Below are positions 34,870 to 42,674 of a DNA stretch of 42,812 nucleotides, piece by piece. Position 1 is the first letter of the stretch. The number at the start of each line of letters is the position of its first letter. Both the position numbers and the translations under genes were made by a program. A model generated the notes under the pieces. The model was given only the letters and a program-made list of their open reading frames with translations, did no database searches and was not told the DNA's origin. The stretch is from Enterovibrio sp051650965 (GTDB taxonomy: Bacteria > Pseudomonadota > Gammaproteobacteria > Enterobacterales > Vibrionaceae): positions 1-42,812 of the forward strand of contig JBOFRL010000015.1 of the NCBI GenBank assembly GCA_051650965.1, written 5' to 3'.

Positions 34870-35784
34870 TTATAGGGAAACATTGACAAACAGCGGTAAA
34901 GAAAACAGCAAGTTCGTGATAAGCGCGAGTTTGACCACTTGGCCCATTAGCGGACGGATCGCTGCGCCATCTTTAGCTTGCCACACGGCTTGCCCGTGAC
35001 GAAATGCTAGCGGAGCCGCAAGCAAAAAAATCCAGTTAAACCAATTCGTTGCATTGTAAAAAGTGAAGATAGAGAAGAACAAAAAAATGCCAGCTAAGAG
35101 GCAAAGGTGATAAATACGGCTGTTTTTTGGCCCAATGCGCACAACAAGGGTTTTTTTGTTGCAGGCCCTGTCGTTGTCGATATCCCTTAAGTTATTGATA
35201 TTTAAAACACAAACAGCAAGAAGTCCGCATGCTACGGCTGGAAGAAAATGTAAGGCGCTGATAAATCCTTGTTGTAGATAAAAGCTGCCAAGCACGCCAA
35301 GCAAGCCAAAAAATAATAAAACGGCAACATCGCCAAGCCCATAATAACCATACGCTTTATTGCCAACGGTGTAGCAGATAGCGGCTATGATGGCGACAGC
35401 GCCTAATAAGCAAAAGCTAAAAATATCTTTTGCATCGGCAAAAGCGTTTACTAACAGCAGTAAACCGCAACCAATCGTCAGCACTATATTGATAAAAATG
35501 GCTATTTTCATGCCGTTTTTATTGATAAGCCCCATCTGCAAACCGCGCTTAGGGCCAAGCCGCTCGTGATTGTCGGTACCTTTTAACAGATCGCCGTAAT
35601 CATTGGCAAAATTAGACAGAATTTGCAGCAGTAGCGCGGTGCTAATCGCGAGCAAAAAAACCAGCCAGTTAAAATTTGCGTAGCCGAAGCTAAGTGCGCT
35701 GCCGGTGACGATGCTTGTGACCGCGAGCGGCAAGGTGTGTGGCCTAGCTGCCGCTAGCCAAACTTTAAAAGAAAATGGGTGCAT
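34870..35784 (-). CDS. menA: 1,4-dihydroxy-2-naphthoate polyprenyltransferase
   Basis: 304 residues with about eight to nine membrane helices. The prenyl-diphosphate motifs are NFANDYGD (58-65) and NNLRDIDND (197-205, D201/D203/D205). It prenylates DHNA to demethylmenaquinone at the inner membrane. This implies the cell makes menaquinone as well as ubiquinone and can respire anaerobically. AAGGC precedes the ATG. It is downstream of hslU, separated by a terminator. Confidence 0.96.
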   Translation of the reverse strand: MHPFSFKVWLAAARPHTLPLAVTSIVTGSALSFGYANFNWLVFLLAISTALLLQILSNFANDYGDLLKGTDNHERLGPKRGLQMGLINKNGMKIAIFINIVLTIGCGLLLLVNAFADAKDIFSFCLLGAVAIIAAICYTVGNKAYGYYGLGDVAVLLFFGLLGVLGSFYLQQGFISALHFLPAVACGLLAVCVLNINNLRDIDNDRACNKKTLVVRIGPKNSRIYHLCLLAGIFLFFSIFTFYNATNWFNWIFLLAAPLAFRHGQAVWQAKDGAAIRPLMGQVVKLALITNLLFSLPLFVNVSL

Positions 35785-35821
35785 GAAAAGCCTTCAATTG
35801 CAGCAAAGCAAACACATTATA

Positions 35822-35856
35822 AAAAAGAAAAGTTGCACACGGATCGATGCAACTTT
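35822..35856 (-). terminator. hslVU terminator
   Basis: On the minus strand AAAGTTGCA pairs with TGCAACTTT around a ten-base loop, followed by TCTTTTTT. It starts about 25 bases after the hslU stop codon. Confidence 0.87.
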
Positions 35857-35880
35857 GCGTGTATGGTTTTTGTTTGGTAC

Positions 35881-37212
35881 TTATAAAATAAAACGGCTGA
35901 GATCTTCGTTTTCGACGAGCTCGTTTAAATGCGATTTTACATATTGTGCATTGATTTCAAATCTTTCTCCGCTGCGCTCGCTGGCGTTAAAAGAGATTTC
36001 GTCGACAAGACGCTCTAAAACGGTATGCAGACGGCGTGCGCCAATATTTTCAGTTTTTTCATTAACTTGCCAAGCGGCGTTAGCGATCTCTTCAATGCCG
36101 TCCTCGGTAAAGGTCAAATTGACATTTTCCGTTTGCATCAATGCGCTGCATTGCTCGGTCAAAGAGGCGTTCGGCTCGACTAAAATGCGTTTAAAATCAG
36201 AAACTGACAGCGCTTTGAGCTCAACGCGAATTGGCAAGCGGCCTTGCAATTCAGGGATGAGATCGGACGGCGTGCTCATTTGGAAGGCGCCGGAGGCAAT
36301 AAACAGAATGTGATCGGTCTTGATCATGCCGTGCTTAGTTGAAATGGTGCTTCCTTCAATCAATGGCAGCAGATCGCGCTGCACGCCTTCGCGCGAAACG
36401 TCGGGGCCTGAGCTTTCGCCGCGCTTACAAATTTTGTCGATTTCATCAATGAAAACAATGCCATGGTTCTCGACTGCGGCAATAGCAAGCTCTTTGATCT
36501 CTTCAGCGTTAATAAGTTTGCCCGCTTCTTCTTCTGCGGCAGCCTTAAGCGCCTCTTTTATCGTCATTTTGCGCGTTTTTTTAGTGCTGCCTTGGCCGAG
36601 GTTTTGAAACATGCTTTGCAGCTGGCTGGTCATCTCTTCCATGCCAGGAGGCGCCATGATTTCCATGTTAGGCAGCGCGCTCGAAAGCTCTAGCTCGATC
36701 TCTTTGTCGTCAAGCTGGCCTTCGCGTATTTTTTTGCGAAAGGCTTGGCGCGCCGCTGAATCGCTGGTGTCTTGCGCCTTGCCCCATGCGTCGCGCGCAG
36801 GCGGCAGTAACACGTCTAAAATGCGCTCTTCTGCCAGCTCTTCGGCGCGATATTTCACTTTTTCCATCTGCTGTTGGCGCGTCATTTTGATAGCAGAATC
36901 AGTAAGATCGCGAATAATGCTCTCAACTTCCTTGCCCACGTAGCCAACTTCGGTGAATTTGGTCGCTTCAACTTTAATAAACGGCGCATTAGCAAGCTTG
37001 GCTAAGCGGCGGGCAATTTCTGTTTTGCCAACGCCGGTGGGGCCGATCATCAAAATATTTTTAGGCGTCACTTCAGCGCGCAGCTCGCTCGGCAGCTGCA
37101 TGCGGCGCCAGCGGTTTCGCAGCGCGATAGCCACCGCGCGTTTCGCGTCGGACTGGCCAATAATGTGTTTGTCTAATTCGCAAACAATTTCGCGGGGAGT
37201 CATCTCAGACAT
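35881..37212 (-). CDS. hslU: ATP-dependent protease ATPase subunit HslU
   Basis: 443 residues, exactly the E. coli length. Walker A GPTGVGKT is at 57-64, pore loop GYVG at 90-93, the intermediate I-domain at about 110-240, Walker B VFIDEI at 253-258, and the C-terminal tail ends EDLSRFIL, which docks into HslV. The hexamer unfolds substrates for the HslV peptidase. It starts eight bases after hslV with AAGGTG as ribosome site. Confidence 0.98.
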   Translation of the reverse strand: MSEMTPREIVCELDKHIIGQSDAKRAVAIALRNRWRRMQLPSELRAEVTPKNILMIGPTGVGKTEIARRLAKLANAPFIKVEATKFTEVGYVGKEVESIIRDLTDSAIKMTRQQQMEKVKYRAEELAEERILDVLLPPARDAWGKAQDTSDSAARQAFRKKIREGQLDDKEIELELSSALPNMEIMAPPGMEEMTSQLQSMFQNLGQGSTKKTRKMTIKEALKAAAEEEAGKLINAEEIKELAIAAVENHGIVFIDEIDKICKRGESSGPDVSREGVQRDLLPLIEGSTISTKHGMIKTDHILFIASGAFQMSTPSDLIPELQGRLPIRVELKALSVSDFKRILVEPNASLTEQCSALMQTENVNLTFTEDGIEEIANAAWQVNEKTENIGARRLHTVLERLVDEISFNASERSGERFEINAQYVKSHLNELVENEDLSRFIL

Positions 37213-37220
37213 ATGGCACC

Positions 37221-37745
37221 TTAATATTCTAATTCTTCAATGGTTTGGAAGTGATTGGTAAAGACACAAATGCTCCCAGCGATAGTCAATGATTTTTGGG
37301 CGATATCACGAGCATTAAGGTTGGTATTTTCTAACAGCGCGATGGCAGCGGCTTGTGCAAAGTTGCCGCCCGAGCCGATGGCAATCAGATCATTTTCAGG
37401 CTGCACCACGTCGCCGTTGCCAGTGATAATGAGCGACGCGCTCGCATCCGCGACAGCGAGCAGCGCTTCAAGTTTTCGCAGCATGCGGTCGGTGCGCCAG
37501 TCTTTCGCCAGCTCAACGGCGGCTTTAGTCAAATGGCCTTGATGCAGCTCCAATTTGCGCTCAAAACGTTCAAAAAGGGTAAACGCATCGGCCGTGCCGC
37601 CGGCAAAGCCCGCAATTACTTGATTGTTATATAAACGGCGAACTTTGCGCGCATTGCCTTTCATAACGGTATTGCCTAAAGAGACTTGGCCATCTCCGGC
37701 CATCACAACCTGATTATTGCGGCGAACTGAAACGATAGTCGTCAC
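37221..37745 (-). CDS. hslV: ATP-dependent protease peptidase subunit HslV
   Basis: 174 residues from a GTG at 37745, so that the mature N-terminal threonine nucleophile follows the initiator as MTTIVSVRRNNQVVMAGDGQ. GAGGG lies about eight bases upstream. NTVMKGNARKVRRLY, AGFAGGTADAFTLFERFE and TNHFQTIEEL are conserved. A longer frame to 37805 is rejected because it would bury the catalytic Thr. Heat-shock promoter and 5' hairpin lie upstream. Confidence 0.97.
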   Translation of the reverse strand: MTTIVSVRRNNQVVMAGDGQVSLGNTVMKGNARKVRRLYNNQVIAGFAGGTADAFTLFERFERKLELHQGHLTKAAVELAKDWRTDRMLRKLEALLAVADASASLIITGNGDVVQPENDLIAIGSGGNFAQAAAIALLENTNLNARDIAQKSLTIAGSICVFTNHFQTIEELEY

Positions 37746-37764
37746 GTAAAGATACCCTCTTAGA

Positions 37765-37789
37765 TAAAAAGCTGGCAATAATTGCCAGC
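37765..37789 (-). terminator. Hairpin between ftsN and hslV (ftsN terminator or hslV leader stem)
   Basis: On the minus strand GCTGGCAA pairs perfectly with TTGCCAGC around TTA, followed by TTTTTATC. It has full terminator form, yet lies between the sigma-32 promoter and the hslV start, so hslVU transcripts must contain it. Confidence 0.8.
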
Positions 37790-37804
37790 AACCTGAAAGG
37801 TACA

Positions 37805-37831
37805 ATGGGGGAGAAAAATAGGAAATTCAAG
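37805..37831 (-). promoter_or_regulatory. Sigma-32 heat-shock promoter of hslVU
   Basis: On the minus strand CTTGAA (-35, 37826-37831), 15 bases, then CCCCAT (-10, 37805-37810) followed by TGT. This matches the RpoH consensus CTTGAAA-N13-15-CCCCATNT well. Predicted transcription start is near 37797, about 50 bases before hslV. Confidence 0.85.
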
Positions 37832-37864
37832 CGGCAGAAGAAATTTATCGGCGTGCGCGTGCCG

Positions 37865-38476
37865 CTATTCCCAAAACCAAATTGCGCAAGGTTCAATGCC
37901 AACACGGCGCAAATTGTTCATGTCGCGCTCTGCCGTGCGTTTTTTCGGGTAAGGGCCAAGCACGACGCGATACCAAGTACCGGATGACGCTTGCGATATG
38001 CGAATTTCACTTTCAAGTCCCTGAAAGGCAATGCCGGCTCTACGCTGCTCAGCCTGATGCTCGGTGCGAAAAGCGCCGCACTGCATGAGGTAAGGGCGCG
38101 CGGAAAGCTCTTGTTCGTTAGCATTGACTTTCACGTCTTTATTTTCCAGCACCTTAATATAGGTCCATTTTTCTTGTGGTTTAGGTGGCAGGAGAGGTTC
38201 TTCTTTTGGCGCCGCGATAGGCTGATTGACGGTCTGAGAGAAGGCGGAGCTTAAGCTGAGCGTATTCTCTTTTGGGGCAAACAGCGCTGTTTCGTCTGCA
38301 TTTTCATCTTGCGCTGGCCGTATACTTTGATAAAGAAACAGCGTCGCACCGGCCACAAGTAAAGTAGCCAGTAAAGATGAGGGACGGATCGCGGGGCCGC
38401 TGGCCGTTTTTACGGGACGCCGGACGGGCGGTTTACGCACCTTTTTGGCGCGCTTTACATAGTCTTTGGTTGTCAC
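37865..38476 (-). CDS. ftsN: Cell division protein FtsN, compact form
   Basis: 203 residues against 319 in E. coli. It starts MTTKDYVKRAKKVRK (cytoplasmic, basic), with a membrane helix at about 34-51 and the periplasmic essential helix EKWTYIKVLENK at 102-113, which activates septal synthesis through FtsQLB/FtsWI. A short linker then leads to a SPOR domain at 128-201 (YLMQCGAFRTEHQAEQRR, WYRVVLGPYP) for septal peptidoglycan binding. The long Q-rich linker of E. coli FtsN is absent. Upstream is cytR in the same direction. Confidence 0.9.
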   Translation of the reverse strand: MTTKDYVKRAKKVRKPPVRRPVKTASGPAIRPSSLLATLLVAGATLFLYQSIRPAQDENADETALFAPKENTLSLSSAFSQTVNQPIAAPKEEPLLPPKPQEKWTYIKVLENKDVKVNANEQELSARPYLMQCGAFRTEHQAEQRRAGIAFQGLESEIRISQASSGTWYRVVLGPYPKKRTAERDMNNLRRVGIEPCAIWFWE

Positions 38477-38548
38477 GAGCTTACAAAAATAACCTAATGT
38501 AATGAGTTATGGTACTGATTTATTAGAAAGTTGGCTAGAGAATAACCA

Positions 38549-39556
38549 CTAAAGCTTTGGTAAAGGTGCACCAACGCTCTGGCGGATCACCATCTGTGTA
38601 TCTAATAGTCTTGATCCTGGATTTACGTTTTTTCCAGAAAGGCTGTCAAGCAACAATAGCATAGCTTGTCGGCCCATCTCATAGCGCGGTTGTGATATCG
38701 TTGTGAGTTCAGGATCACACATTTTAGCAAATTCAATATTATCAAAGCCAATAATAGATATGTCGCGTGGGACGCAAAAGCCTAATTGTTTGGCTTGTTG
38801 CATGGCGCCGATTGCGAGGGCGTCGGAGTGGCAAAACACCGCGGTTGGCGGTACGCGCTGTGCGAGCAGCTGCGCCATCGCCCTTGCGCCATCGGCAAAA
38901 CTGTCTTGCGCGGTGACATTGTAATGCGCGCTAATGGGAATGCCCGCGCGGCGCAGCGCTTGCTGATAGCCTTGCACGCGAAACTGCGTGACAGCGCTGG
39001 GCGCTTTGCTGATGATTTGCGCGATGTGCTTGTGGCCAAGATGGGTTAGATAGCTCACCGCGTTAAAAGCCGCAGTTAAATCATCAATATGCACGGTTGG
39101 CAGCCCAAGCTCTGGGGCGTATTCGCCAACCATCACCAGCGGTGCTACGGTTTTCGGATCGGCCTGTAAACTTTCCTGCGGCAAACTTATTCCAAGCAGT
39201 AGCACGCCATCAAACTGTTTTTGCAGCAGCAGCTGTTGCAAGCTGTCGTGATCAAGCTTTTTTGCGGCGCTGCTAATGAGCGCAGTGTAGCCATGCTGGC
39301 TGGCGGTCTCTTCTATGCCGCGAATAATTTGGGTGTAAAAGGGATCGCAAAGATCGCCAACCAAAACAAAAATATTTTTTGACGTCGGACGGCGCAACAG
39401 GCGCGCAGCTGGTATTGCACAATAGCCGGCAGTGGCCACCGCGTGTTCGATTTTTTTGTGCGTGATGGCTGACACTTTTTCAGGGCAGGTTAACGCACGT
39501 GAAACGGTGGCTGTAGAAACGCCTGCCAAATGGGCAACATCCTTCATTGTCGCCAT
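38549..39556 (-). CDS. cytR: LacI-family repressor CytR
   Basis: 335 residues. The HTH is at the N-terminus (MKDVAHLAGVSTATVSRAL) with the hinge at about 45-60. The sugar/nucleoside-binding fold includes DPFYTQIIRGIEETA, PTVHIDDLTAAF, PPTAVFCHSDALAIGAM and SIIGFDNIEFAKMCDPELTT. CytR represses nucleoside uptake and catabolism genes with CRP and controls competence and chitin-related genes in Vibrio. AGGAA precedes the ATG. Its position between ftsN and priA is as in E. coli. Confidence 0.93.
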   Translation of the reverse strand: MATMKDVAHLAGVSTATVSRALTCPEKVSAITHKKIEHAVATAGYCAIPAARLLRRPTSKNIFVLVGDLCDPFYTQIIRGIEETASQHGYTALISSAAKKLDHDSLQQLLLQKQFDGVLLLGISLPQESLQADPKTVAPLVMVGEYAPELGLPTVHIDDLTAAFNAVSYLTHLGHKHIAQIISKAPSAVTQFRVQGYQQALRRAGIPISAHYNVTAQDSFADGARAMAQLLAQRVPPTAVFCHSDALAIGAMQQAKQLGFCVPRDISIIGFDNIEFAKMCDPELTTISQPRYEMGRQAMLLLLDSLSGKNVNPGSRLLDTQMVIRQSVGAPLPKL

Positions 39557-39943
39557 AATTTTTTATTCCTCTCAATTTGGATTAAGCAATGCTTGTAAAT
39601 TACACGTAGTGATGGCTAACAGTTAGCGTTCGCGATAAAGCTGGAGGCGCATTTTGCTAGCGAGCAAAAAAATAGTCGCCTCATTGCTGCTGGACTGATG
39701 TTGGCTGCGAAGAAGATGTGGCGATATATCGTAAACATATTGATTTATTTATGATAAATAATAATGCCACGAGTAAATATGAGGCTGTTAACACAATACC
39801 ACCATTGAGTGTGAACTTAATCGCTTTGTTGTGATTTGTTTGAATATCAAGCGGTTTGGTGAAAATCAGTGCGCCAAATGGTTAAAAATGGTCGGCGTTT
39901 TTTCCGATTTTTTGCTGTCAGACTGCTGGCATGCGCGCGGCTA
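39557..39943. other. cytR control region with two palindromes
   Basis: 387 bases with no gene. CGATATATCG is at 39722-39731, and TTATTTATGATAAATAA, a perfect 8-1-8 dyad, is at 39745-39761. Either could be a repressor site for cytR. No clear priA terminator or CRP palindrome was seen. Confidence 0.5.
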
Positions 39944-42121
39944 TCACATCTGCTGCGGATCAACGTCAACCGACCAGTGCACCTTATTGGCGAGCGGCGT
40001 GGTGCGCAGCTGCGGCAAAGCCCACTGCAGCCACTGCTGCATGCTTTTTTTATCTGGCGTTTGCAAAATGAGCTGCCAGTGAAAAAATCCCGCCATGCGC
40101 GCGATCGCAGGGCTAAAAGGGCCAAGCACAAAGCCTGGCGCCGGTTGGCAAGTCTGCAAAAGCTCGCGCGCCGTTTGCAAAAATTGCTGCGCCTGCTCGC
40201 TGTCGTGCGCTTTAGCGCGCAGTAAGCAAAAGCTGCTAAATGGCGGCAGCTCCGTCGACTGGCGCTCAGCTAGCGCCTGCGCGGCAAAGTGCGCGTAGTT
40301 TTTGTGTACCAGCGCTTTTAGTAGCGGATGCTCAGGGTGGCGCGTTTGCAGCAGCACCGTGCCCGGCTTGCTCGCGCGTCCCGAGCGCCCCGCCACTTGC
40401 ACAAAAAGCTGCGCCAGTTTTTCTGGGGCGCGAAAGTCTTGCGAAAACAGCGCGCTATCTACGTCAATCAGCGCAACTAGCGTGATCTGCGGAAAATGGT
40501 GCCCTTTAGCCAGCATCTGCGTGCCAATCACGATTTGGCACTCCTTTCGATGAATAGCGTCAAGATGGCGCTCAAAAGCGCCTTTGCGCAGCGTGGTGTC
40601 TCTGTCGATGCGCAGCGTACGATATTGCGGAAAGAGAACGCCAAGCGTCTCTTCGAGCTTTTCTGTGCCCGTTCCAACGTGGATCAGCTGCGACTCTTCG
40701 CAGTCGGGGCATTGCTGCGGCTGCGGCTTTTGTCCCTGACAGCGGTGGCAGCGCAGCGCGTTGTGTTTTTGATGCAAAGTGTAACTGGTGTCGCAGCGCG
40801 GGCATTTGGCAATCCAGCCGCAGGCATGGCACATCAAAACGGGCGCAAAGCCGCGTCGATTCAAAAATAGCATCACCTGATTGCCGTCCTGCAAATGCTG
40901 TCGCATCTGCTCAAGCAGCGGCGCGCTCAGTCCTGCTTGCAGACGTAAATTGCGAATATCAACAATGGCTTGTCGCGCAGGTTTGGCGTTGCCGGCGCGC
41001 TGGGTGAGGCTTAAGTGGTGGTATTTCTTGTTTGCCGCATTGTGCAGGGTCTCTAACGATGGCGTCGCAGAGCCAAGCACGATGGGGATGTTTTCTCGCT
41101 GCGCGCGCAGCACGGCAAGGTCACGCGCGTGGTAGCGCAGGCTGTCTTGCTGTTTGTAGGAATCATCGTGCTCTTCATCGACGATGATCATTCCTAGCGC
41201 TTGAAATGGCGAAAAAAGCGCGCTGCGAGTGCCGATGATGATCGCAGCTTCATTGTGCGCGGCCGCTTGCCATGCGGCTAGGCGCTCGCTGTCGTTGAGC
41301 TTGGAGTGCAGCGTGATCACGGGAACATTAAAGCGCGTGCTAAAACGCGCGGTGAGCTGCGGAGTTAAGCCGATTTCGGGCACCAGTAGCAGCGCTTGGC
41401 GTCCCTTGGCCAAAACGGGCTCAAGCACGTTAAGGTAAACTTCGGTTTTCCCTGAGCCTGTCACGCCATCAAGCAAGTAGCAGGCAAAATCGTCGCGGCT
41501 GTTGATGGTCGCAACCGCGAGCGCTTGCTCGGCTGATAGCGTTTTGGGCGTTTGCAAACGGGCGAAAGTTGTCGGCCACGGCGCAGACGATACGGCGGTT
41601 ATTTTTTCGGCCAAACCTTTTTCGTGCAGCGCTTTGATAATTGGCGCGCTGATCTGCGCCGCCGTTTCTGGCAGCGGGCCGCCGCGAAGAAGCGCGAGCA
41701 GCTCTGCCTGTTTGGGCGCGCGTTTAAGCATCTCGGGCGCTGTATTGTGGCCAAGCGCGGTGAGTTGCCAGCTGTAGCTCTCGCGCGCCGCGTGCCCCTT
41801 GCCTTGACGCAGAAGCGCAGGCAGCGCAAGGTGCAAGGTTTCGCCGAGCGGGTAGTGGTAATAGCGCGCCGCCCACACTAAAAGCTCAAGGAGCGGCTTT
41901 GGCCACAGCGGCTGCTGATCAAGCACGCTCAGGACGCTTTTTAATTTGGCAAACTCAAAGTCGCTGCTCGTTTTAAGCGCTAGCACAACGCCGACAAGCT
42001 TGCGCGCGCCAAAAGGGACAATAACACGTCCGCCCACAACAGGGCGTTGCCCCTGCAGGCGATAATCAAACAGTTTGTGCAGCGGCACGGGCAGCGCAAC
42101 TTCGGCAATGGTCGGCGTCAT
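39944..42121 (-). CDS. priA: Primosomal protein N' (replication restart helicase PriA)
   Basis: 725 residues against 732 in E. coli. The DNA-binding domain covers about 1-180, Walker A DGVTGSGKTEVYL is at 218-230, and DEEH at 315-318. Zinc-binding cysteine pairs occur in CHACGWIAKCPRCDTSYTL and CHRCQGQKPQPQQCPDC. The final helicase motifs include QMLAKGHHFPQITLV and QVAGRSGR. It restarts stalled forks with Rep. The ribosome site is weak. It diverges from rpmE. Confidence 0.96.
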   Translation of the reverse strand: MTPTIAEVALPVPLHKLFDYRLQGQRPVVGGRVIVPFGARKLVGVVLALKTSSDFEFAKLKSVLSVLDQQPLWPKPLLELLVWAARYYHYPLGETLHLALPALLRQGKGHAARESYSWQLTALGHNTAPEMLKRAPKQAELLALLRGGPLPETAAQISAPIIKALHEKGLAEKITAVSSAPWPTTFARLQTPKTLSAEQALAVATINSRDDFACYLLDGVTGSGKTEVYLNVLEPVLAKGRQALLLVPEIGLTPQLTARFSTRFNVPVITLHSKLNDSERLAAWQAAAHNEAAIIIGTRSALFSPFQALGMIIVDEEHDDSYKQQDSLRYHARDLAVLRAQRENIPIVLGSATPSLETLHNAANKKYHHLSLTQRAGNAKPARQAIVDIRNLRLQAGLSAPLLEQMRQHLQDGNQVMLFLNRRGFAPVLMCHACGWIAKCPRCDTSYTLHQKHNALRCHRCQGQKPQPQQCPDCEESQLIHVGTGTEKLEETLGVLFPQYRTLRIDRDTTLRKGAFERHLDAIHRKECQIVIGTQMLAKGHHFPQITLVALIDVDSALFSQDFRAPEKLAQLFVQVAGRSGRASKPGTVLLQTRHPEHPLLKALVHKNYAHFAAQALAERQSTELPPFSSFCLLRAKAHDSEQAQQFLQTARELLQTCQPAPGFVLGPFSPAIARMAGFFHWQLILQTPDKKSMQQWLQWALPQLRTTPLANKVHWSVDVDPQQM

Positions 42122-42323
42122 AGCAATGATTTTAAAAATAACAGCCGTTAGTGTACTTGGCCTTTTTAAAGCTGCAAGTTTTGCGTTGTTAATAAAAGAG
42201 TTGCTAACGGTGACAAGCTTGATTAAAATTTGCGCCCTTATATGCCCAACTGTTTGTTGCTGTGATGGGGCTCAGGTCAAATTGCCGCAATCAAGTGATG
42301 GGTGATGTTAATTGCGTGTGGTG

Positions 42324-42354
42324 CCTAGGTGGACTAGGAGAGCGACGCGCTCGC
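42324..42354 (+). promoter_or_regulatory. Two hairpins in the rpmE leader
   Basis: CCTAG pairs with CTAGG around a five-base loop (42324-42338), then GAGCG pairs with CGCTC (42340-42352). They lie 16 bases before the rpmE start codon and could be an L31 autoregulatory mRNA site, as known for E. coli rpmE. Confidence 0.4.
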
Positions 42355-42369
42355 ATAGAGATAGTGCTA

Positions 42370-42582
42370 ATGAAAACTGATATTCATCCAGCTTACAATG
42401 AAGTGAACGCAAAATGTTCTTGCGGCAACACTTTCAAATTTAAAACCACGTTGGGCCGTGACATTAACCTTGACGTGTGCGACAAGTGCCACCCATTCTA
42501 CACCGGCACACAGCGTGTAGTTGATACAGGCGGCCGAGTTGAGAAGTTCAAGAACCGTTTTGGTATGATGGGCAGCAAATAA
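42370..42582 (+). CDS. rpmE: 50S ribosomal protein L31 (zinc-binding form)
   Basis: 70 residues from the ATG at 42370, giving MKTDIHPAYNEV, the E. coli length. C16/C18 (AKCSCG) and C37/C40 (VCDKCHPFYTG) make this the C+ zinc-containing paralogue. L31 bridges the two ribosome subunits. Longer upstream frames lack homology. It diverges from priA, as in E. coli. Confidence 0.97.
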   Translation: MKTDIHPAYNEVNAKCSCGNTFKFKTTLGRDINLDVCDKCHPFYTGTQRVVDTGGRVEKFKNRFGMMGSK

Positions 42583-42599
42583 GTTTGCTAGCAAATCAT

Positions 42600-42630
42600 G
42601 AAAAAGAGCATATTTATATGCTCTTTTTTA
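42600..42630 (+). terminator. rpmE terminator
   Basis: AAAAAGAGCATA pairs with TATGCTCTTTTT around TTTA, 18 bases after the rpmE stop codon. Confidence 0.94.
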
Positions 42631-42674
42631 TTTTGTGCGCGCGGCGCGTGCGCATGAAAAAGCCCTTCTTGCGA

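Noticed and set aside
35705..36313. 202-residue frame opposite menA start and hslU end
   Set aside because: It crosses two real genes and a terminator on the other strand; a shadow frame.
37746..37805. N-terminal extension of HslV
   Set aside because: It would place 20 residues before the catalytic Thr; the GTG at 37745 fits the known mature N-terminus.
39760..39850. CRP site upstream of cytR
   Set aside because: TGTGA occurs twice but no partner TCACA at the right spacing was found.
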